Shown here one piece after another: positions 6,766 through 11,236 of a DNA stretch of 11,236 bases. The notes under the pieces are model-generated. The model saw only the letters and a list, made by a program, of their open reading frames with translations, did no database searches and had not been told where the DNA came from. The stretch comes from Alphaproteobacteria bacterium (GTDB lineage: Bacteria > Pseudomonadota > Alphaproteobacteria > Sphingomonadales > Emcibacteraceae): the NCBI GenBank assembly GCA_002401545.1, contig NVTJ01000001.1, positions 32,656 to 43,891 on the forward strand, read 5' to 3'. Numbering within the stretch: position 1 is the first letter of the stretch; each line of letters starts with the position of its first letter. Position numbers and translations under genes: made by a program.

Positions 6766-7357
6766 TGTCTTGTTTCTTTTTCTCTTTTGCCAGATATTGA
6801 TTGAGTTTCCAGATGATGTCATTGACGACCTTGTCATGGGGTCCGGCACCGGTTTCCACGGTGATGGCGGCCCGACCATAGACCGGATAGCGTTTTTTGG
6901 CCAGGTTCCGCAGGATTTTCTCTGGATTGCCGGCGCGTAACAAGGGCCGTGTATCCCGTCGGGCGGTTCGTTCCACCAGGTGGTTAATATCGGCTTTCAG
7001 CCAGATGGTGATGGTTTGTTCTTTTAGTCGTTTGCGGGTTTCCCGGTCCATGAAGGCGCCACCGCCCGTGCCCAGAACACCCGGCCTGTCGGAAATCAGC
7101 CGGGTGATGACTTTTCTTTCCCCGTTTCTGAAATCTTCCTCGCCATATTTTTCAAATATTTCACTGACTGTGTGATCGGCAGCGATTTCAATTTCGGCAT
7201 CGGAATCAACAAAAGCAACGCCCAGTTTGCGCGCCAGACGGATGCCAACTGTGGTTTTTCCAGAGCCCATAAGACCAATTAACGAGATGCTTTTGGTCAA
7301 AGGGTACCGGAGCCGGTTGGCGGGCGACTTTATACTATTTTTTTTTATACGCTTCAT
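6734..7357 (-). CDS. aroK: Shikimate kinase
   Basis: 207 residues, longer than the 170-190 usual for the family. It phosphorylates shikimate at the 3-hydroxyl with ATP. Walker A GLMGSGKT is at 28-35, the DSD motif at 51-53, the shikimate-binding FRNGE at 76-80 (R77), GTGGG at 96-100, the lid RRDTRPLL at 133-140 and RYPVY at 156-160. The extra length comes from about 20 basic N-terminal residues and a Lys/Asn-rich C-terminal tail (191-207). That tail is partly encoded in the region overlapping aroB and looks like low-complexity sequence. No internal Met lies between residue 1 and the Walker A region, so ATG 7357 is the natural start, though its ribosome site is weak. It is the first gene of the leftward aroK-aroB-corC run, whose promoter should lie in 7358-7522. 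Confidence 0.95.
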   Translation of the reverse strand: MKRIKKNSIKSPANRLRYPLTKSISLIGLMGSGKTTVGIRLARKLGVAFVDSDAEIEIAADHTVSEIFEKYGEEDFRNGERKVITRLISDRPGVLGTGGGAFMDRETRKRLKEQTITIWLKADINHLVERTARRDTRPLLRAGNPEKILRNLAKKRYPVYGRAAITVETGAGPHDKVVNDIIWKLNQYLAKEKKKQDNAESKNNRRS

Positions 7358-7522
7358 CTTGGCTTATTCTTAGCACGGCTGAGGCGGTTTGATATGAAGA
7401 AAGTCATTAAAAGACCATATTTATTTTAAACAATCATATGAATATGAGTGGGTGCTTTACCATTGCCCAAGAGATGGTTAGTATGCGCAGTAATAAATTA
7501 TTATGAGGGAAAGTCACGGAAA
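7358..7522. other. Divergent aroK / xerD-operon control region
   Basis: 165 AT-rich bases between two divergent operons, the largest gap in the window. It must hold the leftward promoter for aroK and the rightward one for the 46-residue gene. Only the rightward candidate (7456-7484) is good enough to list. An 11-codon reading frame, ATG 7394 to TAA 7429, has a GAGG-type site 6 bases ahead, but I see nothing else to support it as a leader peptide. Confidence 0.6.
7456..7484 (+). promoter_or_regulatory. Candidate promoter for the xerD operon
   Basis: TTTACC (7456-7461) and TAGTAT (7479-7484) with a 17-base spacer; each matches the sigma70-type consensus at 4 of 6 positions. Transcription would start near 7491, leaving a leader of about 30 bases to the ATG at 7523. 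Spacing and position fit, but the base matches are modest. Confidence 0.3.
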
Positions 7523-7663
7523 ATGGGCAAATTTTGGTCAATGATTATCATATTCATTCTGGCGGGCATCGGCGTCGGCGCGATTTATCTGATGACAGTG
7601 GATATAGCACCTCCCAGAGAACATGTGGAAAAAACGCTGTCTGATGACAGGTTTCCGCAATAA
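7523..7663 (+). CDS. Small single-helix membrane protein, function unknown
   Basis: 46 residues starting at ATG 7523. One hydrophobic helix (about 5-24, MIIIFILAGIGVGAIYLM within it) is followed by a short polar tail VDIAPPREHVEKTLSDDRFPQ-type region ending the protein. I recall similar small proteins ahead of xerD in other alphaproteobacteria, with a helix, a DIPAP-like turn and a DDRFP-like end; this is memory, not a search. The open frame begins at 7448, but 7523 is preferred: AGGGAAAG (7506-7513) lies 9 bases ahead and the upstream residues are not family-like. The few positive charges before the helix suggest an N-in, C-out topology, which would place the tail in the periplasm. It precedes the 646-residue exported protein by 39 bases. 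Confidence 0.75.
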   Translation: MGKFWSMIIIFILAGIGVGAIYLMTVDIAPPREHVEKTLSDDRFPQ

Positions 7664-7702
7664 ACATCGCGGAATAATCTCCGAAACCCTTTTGGAAAAA
7701 AC

Positions 7703-9643
7703 ATGATTTGTAAACAGTTCCCAGGCGTTATTCTTATCGCAGTAACCGGAATTATTTTGTTGGATATGCCGCTGCTTTCTGCAGCGCAGCAGCAGGATAA
7801 AGCGGCGGAGATTTCGCCGGCGGAGCCGCAAAAGCCGCAAAAAAAACCGGCCAGCGGATTACCGCGTTCCATCTTGTTTCCCGCCGGGGAGCCTGGCCCC
7901 TATATTCCGCCGGAGGATCCGGTCGGAAAGACAAATGCAGATGATGGAAATCGTGGTATTACTGATGATGAACAAACGCAATCTGCCCCGGACCGGGCCG
8001 TGCTGGAGGTTGAAACCCTGGAGCTTGTTATTACGGTTCCGGCAGAAAAAGGGCTGATGAGTGCAGAGGAGGGGGGGTTTCCTGCGACCCTGTGGCGGGG
8101 TTCTTATCGGGGGCGCATTGAACAATTGCTGTCCGTCCTGTCCGTACCGACCCGGTCACCGGTCATGGAATCCCTGACAAAACGGCTGCTTTTGTCGGCG
8201 GTGGCCGTTCCCGGCGAAAAGCCTTCTGAAGCCGGACCGCAAGTGGCAACTGCGCAGGACCTGTTGCGTTTTTTGTCCCTCAGAATTCAGAAAATAAGTG
8301 AAACCGGCGACTTGAAAACACTGGTATCTTTTTTGAATCTTTTGCCGCAGGATTCTTATGCCGGGTCACGTGAAACCAGTGACTTGATGCTGATGGCCGG
8401 GGATATTTCTTCGGCTTGCGGTCTTGCCAGACAGGAGATGAATAAGGATCAGACGGATTATTACTGGTTGAAGTTGCTGGCATATTGTCAGGCTATGGAG
8501 GGAAATACCGAGGGGGCGGCTTTGACCACGGAACTGCTCATGGAGCAGGGAAACACGGATTTTATTTTTTATGATCTGGTTAATAAACTGTCGCCGGACG
8601 TTAAGGACGGTGATATGGAGAATAGTTTTTCATCGGGTCTGGATCATCTGGACCCCATGACATACAGCCTTCTGTCTGTCTTGGAACAACCCATAGAGGC
8701 CCGAATGTTTGCCGATGCTCCGGCGCTTGTCCTTTATGCCCTTTCCGGCAACAGCAATTTACAGAAAGAAGACCGTCTCATGGCGGCGGCACAAAGTTAT
8801 CGTCAGGCAACCTTTCCGGTTGACCGCATAATCCCGCTCTATAGCAACATAAATTTTTCCGAAGATGAATATGGCAATGCCATCGTTATTGCCCGGGTGG
8901 ATGATACGGTGATGGGAGATGTGCTGCTCTATCAATCCGCCGCCAAACAGATTAATGACGTGCAAAAGGCCGAAATCCTGAAGGCCATCTGGAACCGGGC
9001 GGCACCTCTTCGTGACATGCCACGCGCCGCCCTGCTCAATGCGCGGACGGTGCGGTCTCTGGAACCCTCGGAAGATTTGTTGTTTCACGCTCATCATATC
9101 ACCCGTGCGCTGATGCTGGCAGGGAACAATCGCAAGGCACGCGCATGGTATGATTTTGTCAGGACCGCGGCCTTCACCGGTCATGTGGATGCCACCCGGG
9201 CATTGGTGGATATCTGGCCGTTGATGGTTGTTTCCGGGCAGGGCAATGATATACCCTGGTCGAAAGAAATACTGGATTTATGGTGGAATGGGCAGATGGT
9301 TCTGTCGCCGAACCGCCGCAAGGAAAAGGCATCGCTGTTTTATTCTGTGGTCGAGGCTCTGGGATATACCGTACCTGAATCCATGTGGCAGGAGCTTATC
9401 GGCCCCCTGGCACAGGAAAACAGCCATCCGATTCCCGTTGCTATCTGGCGGGACCTGATCAGGGCCGTGGAGGGGAAAAGACAGGGGGAGACCATATTGC
9501 TTTGTCTGCTTGCCAGCGAAGGCGGTGCCGCCGGCCTTGACCCCACAGGGGCAAGTGCGGTGATAAGGGCGCTCAGGTCTGTGGGTCTGGACAGGGAAGC
9601 GCGGGGTCTGGCACTGGAGATACTGACCAGCAATGGCTTCTGA
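7703..9643 (+). CDS. Large exported helical protein of unknown function, upstream of xerD
   Basis: 646 residues. A signal peptide is likely: hydrophobic stretch 8-20, then PLLSAA with possible cleavage near 28. A Gln/Pro/Lys-rich, disordered-looking segment follows (about 29-125). From about 128 on the protein is mostly alpha-helical: [17 protein letters not shown] (130-146), [14 protein letters not shown] (232-245), [16 protein letters not shown] (253-268), [12 protein letters not shown] (273-284) and [12 protein letters not shown] (479-490). These resemble helix-pair repeats of the TPR/SEL class, but no strict repeat consensus is seen. I recall related alphaproteobacterial proteins beside xerD carrying a misleading 'antifreeze' label due to Ala-rich composition. 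No catalytic motif is visible. TGGAA ahead of ATG 7703 gives a reasonable ribosome site. The end overlaps xerD by 11 bases, so the two are probably co-translated. A periplasmic scaffold is an inference only. Confidence 0.85.
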
Positions 9644-10538
9644 CCGCATATTGATAAGCCGGTTTCTGGAAATGCTCGGTGCAGAAAGAGGGGCGGCGCA
9701 AAATACGCTCGAAGCCTATGAGCGGGATCTGGATCATCTGTCAGAAAATAACCGTATTGGCCTGAAAGACATCACCCGGGATCAGGTGAGGGCTTATCTG
9801 GGCCGGTTGCAGGTGCAGGATATGTCCCCCCGGACCCAGGCCCGGAAATTATCCAGCATAAGACAGTTTTACAAATTTCTTTATGCCGAGGGTATCCGGG
9901 ATGATAATCCTGTGTTGGGTATTGACAGTCCCCGTATCGGGCAGTCTCTGCCCAAACTTCTCAGCGAAAGCCAGGTCAGCAAATTACTGGATATGGCCCA
10001 AAGTCAGGCGGAACAAAAAGCCGATGTAAAATCACTCAGGCTTCATGCCCTGATTGAGCTGCTTTATGCCACCGGGCTTCGGGTGACGGAACTGGTCAGT
10101 TTGCCCCGGGCTGCTGTTCAAAGCGGGCAGCCCTATATTTATGTGCGCGGCAAGGGGGGCAAGGAAAGGCTGGTGCCGATGAATGCTCGGGCAATCCGGG
10201 CTTTGGCGGCTTACGGCGTTGCCATGAAGCCCTTTTTCAAAACCGGGGAAAAATGGCTCTTTCCTTCACGCGGGGTCTCCGGCCATTTAACCCGTCACCG
10301 CTTTGCCCAGCTGTTAAAGCAATTGGGGGCCAGGGCGGGTATTTTGCCGCGCCAGCTCTCGCCCCATGTGCTGCGTCATGCCTTTGCCACCCATTTGCTG
10401 GCCCACGGCGCGGATTTGCGGGCGGTGCAGAAAATGCTTGGTCATTCCGACATTAATACCACCCAGATTTATACCCATGTTCTGGAAGAAAGACTGAAAG
10501 GGCTGGTGCAAAAAAAACATCCTCTTTCCAAGGTGTGA
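9633..10538 (+). CDS. xerD: Site-specific tyrosine recombinase XerD
   Basis: 301 residues, the usual length. With XerC it resolves chromosome dimers at dif, activated by FtsK at the septum. The N-terminal core-binding SAM-like domain spans about 1-95, with [10 protein letters not shown] (24-33) and [13 protein letters not shown] (70-82). The catalytic domain runs from about 105-300 with all expected residues: R150 ([10 protein letters not shown]), K174 ([11 protein letters not shown]), H245 and R248 ([14 protein letters not shown]), H271 ([10 protein letters not shown]) and nucleophile Y280 (QIYTHV). The linker before R150 ([12 protein letters not shown]) is a little longer than in E. coli. 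XerD rather than XerC is supported by overall similarity to E. coli XerD in the C-terminal half and by the neighbour accA. The start overlaps the preceding gene; GGAGA (9616-9620) is 12 bases upstream. Confidence 0.95.
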
Positions 10539-10605
10539 AATGAGGGCTATAAGGGCAGTTTAAAGTATATGAAATGATGATATGTGTAAATTTTGAGAAA
10601 TATAT

Positions 10606-11236
10606 ATGCTGACTTATCTGGATTTTGAAAAACCTATTGCCGAGCTGGAAAGCCGGATACGTGATATGAAAAACCTTGAAAGCGGTGAAGATATTAATAT
10701 CGCCGAAGAGGTCATGCGGCTGGAAACCAAACGGGACAAACTGCTCAGGGACACTTACAAAAAATTAACCCCCGGGCAGAAAATTAAAGTTGCCCGCCAC
10801 CCCCAGCGACCCCATTTTAAGGATTATGCGGAAAAGCTGATCACTGATTTTATGCCGCTGGCCGGGGACCGGGCCTTTTCCGAGGATGAGGCGATCATAG
10901 GCGGGCTGGGCCGCTTCAGGGGCCAGTCGGTGATGATTATCGGTCATGAAAAAGGTCATGATACCCAGAGCCGCCTTCGCCATAATTTTGGCATGGCGCG
11001 CCCCGAAGGTTACCGCAAAACCATTCGTCTGTTAAAAATGGCCGAACAGTTTGATATTCCGGTGATAACATTGGTGGATACCACCGGTGCCTATCCCGGT
11101 GTCGGGGCCGAGGAACGCGGACAGGCCGAAGCCATTGCCCGTTCTACGGAGGCTTGTCTTGGTCTGAAAGTGCCGCTGGTATCGATCATTGTCGGTGAAG
11201 GTGGCTCCGGCGGGGCGGTGGCCCTGGCGGCGGGCA
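10606..11236 (+). CDS. accA: Acetyl-CoA carboxylase carboxyltransferase subunit alpha (partial)
   Basis: The first 210 codons of a gene of about 317-320 codons, cut by the right edge. It forms, with AccD, the carboxyltransferase that moves CO2 from biotin to acetyl-CoA to make malonyl-CoA. MLTYLDFEKPIAELESRI is a typical AccA N-terminus. Further signatures are LGRFRGQ (101-107), GHEKG (113-117), FGMARPEGYRK (128-138), DTTGAYPGVGAEERGQAEA (158-176) and the GEGGSGGAVALAAG oxyanion-type stretch (197-210). No frameshift or stop is seen across the visible part. GAGA lies 7 bases before ATG 10606. The 67-base gap after xerD is AT-rich with neither a convincing terminator nor a promoter, so accA may be read through from xerD. 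The family assignment does not depend on the missing C-terminus. Confidence 0.96.
   Translation, partial: MLTYLDFEKPIAELESRIRDMKNLESGEDINIAEEVMRLETKRDKLLRDTYKKLTPGQKIKVARHPQRPHFKDYAEKLITDFMPLAGDRAFSEDEAIIGGLGRFRGQSVMIIGHEKGHDTQSRLRHNFGMARPEGYRKTIRLLKMAEQFDIPVITLVDTTGAYPGVGAEERGQAEAIARSTEACLGLKVPLVSIIVGEGGSGGAVALAAG

Noticed and set aside
6517..6804. 95-codon plus-strand frame within aroB/aroK
   Set aside because: Both minus-strand genes are complete with catalytic motifs; this frame is their shadow.
7394..7429. 11-codon frame with a GAGG-type site 6 bases ahead, possible leader peptide
   Set aside because: Too short to judge, with no run of regulatory codons and no attenuator hairpin between it and the next gene.
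8759..9184. 141-codon open frame antisense to the 646-residue gene
   Set aside because: No ribosome site or recognisable motif; the plus-strand frame is continuous, has a signal peptide and joins xerD. Same reasoning for 9278-9649 on the minus strand.
7703..9643. Antifreeze protein function
   Set aside because: The label I recall for relatives rests on Ala-rich composition; this protein has no regular ice-binding repeat.
10539..10605. dif-like recombination site beside xerD
   Set aside because: I looked for an AT-rich core flanked by two XerC/XerD half-sites and saw none; dif normally lies in the terminus region, not near xerD.
1..11236. Defence system, mobile element, CRISPR array, toxin-antitoxin pair or riboswitch
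   Set aside because: The XRE gene has no toxin-like partner, xerD has housekeeping context rather than integron or phage context, and I found no direct-repeat arrays, terminal inverted repeats, transposase or conserved aptamer-like leader.

Overview
This is a housekeeping stretch of an alphaproteobacterial chromosome. The evidence is the gene content and order: dnaQ next to secB and fxsA, a Tim44-like protein upstream of mltA and an Smr-domain gene, and aroK-aroB-corC diverging from a xerD-accA block. Base composition looks moderate (about half GC by eye) with AT-rich gaps. That would fit a mid-GC lineage such as Emcibacterales, Kordiimonadales or Rhodospirillales relatives, but genus cannot be fixed from this window. 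There are no tRNAs, rRNAs, CRISPR arrays, insertion sequences or phage genes, and no gene-free stretch over 300 bases; the largest gap is 165 bases.

Layout. (1) 1-228 (+): the 3' end of dnaQ, which converges with secB across a hairpin terminator at 209-240. (2) 265-1405 (-): fxsA then secB, transcribed leftward with 139 bases between them. (3) 1537-4369 (+): a tight run of timA (Tim44-like), mltA (lytic transglycosylase), an Smr-domain gene and an XRE-type regulator, with gaps or overlaps of 14, -4 and 3 bases. It diverges from fxsA across a 131-base gap. (4) 4374-7357 (-): aroK, aroB and a CorC/HlyC-type membrane protein, with a 32-base overlap and a 4-base gap. (5) 7523-11236 (+): a 46-residue one-helix membrane protein, a 646-residue exported helical protein of unknown function, xerD (11-base overlap), then accA, which runs off the window. 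It diverges from aroK across a 165-base gap.

How the genes work together. SecB (export chaperone), FxsA, TimA, MltA and the CorC-like protein act in or at the cell envelope. DnaQ and XerD serve replication fidelity and chromosome dimer resolution. AroK and AroB are two steps of the shikimate pathway, and AccA is the carboxyltransferase alpha subunit for fatty acid synthesis. The run timA-mltA-smr-xre mixes membrane, cell wall, nucleic-acid and regulatory functions and is the most suggestive operon.

I did not find a convincing new system. The least explained parts are the two proteins of unknown function ahead of xerD (7523-7663 and 7703-9643) and the regulator that ends the mltA operon. All functional calls come from reading motifs by eye; no database search was run.
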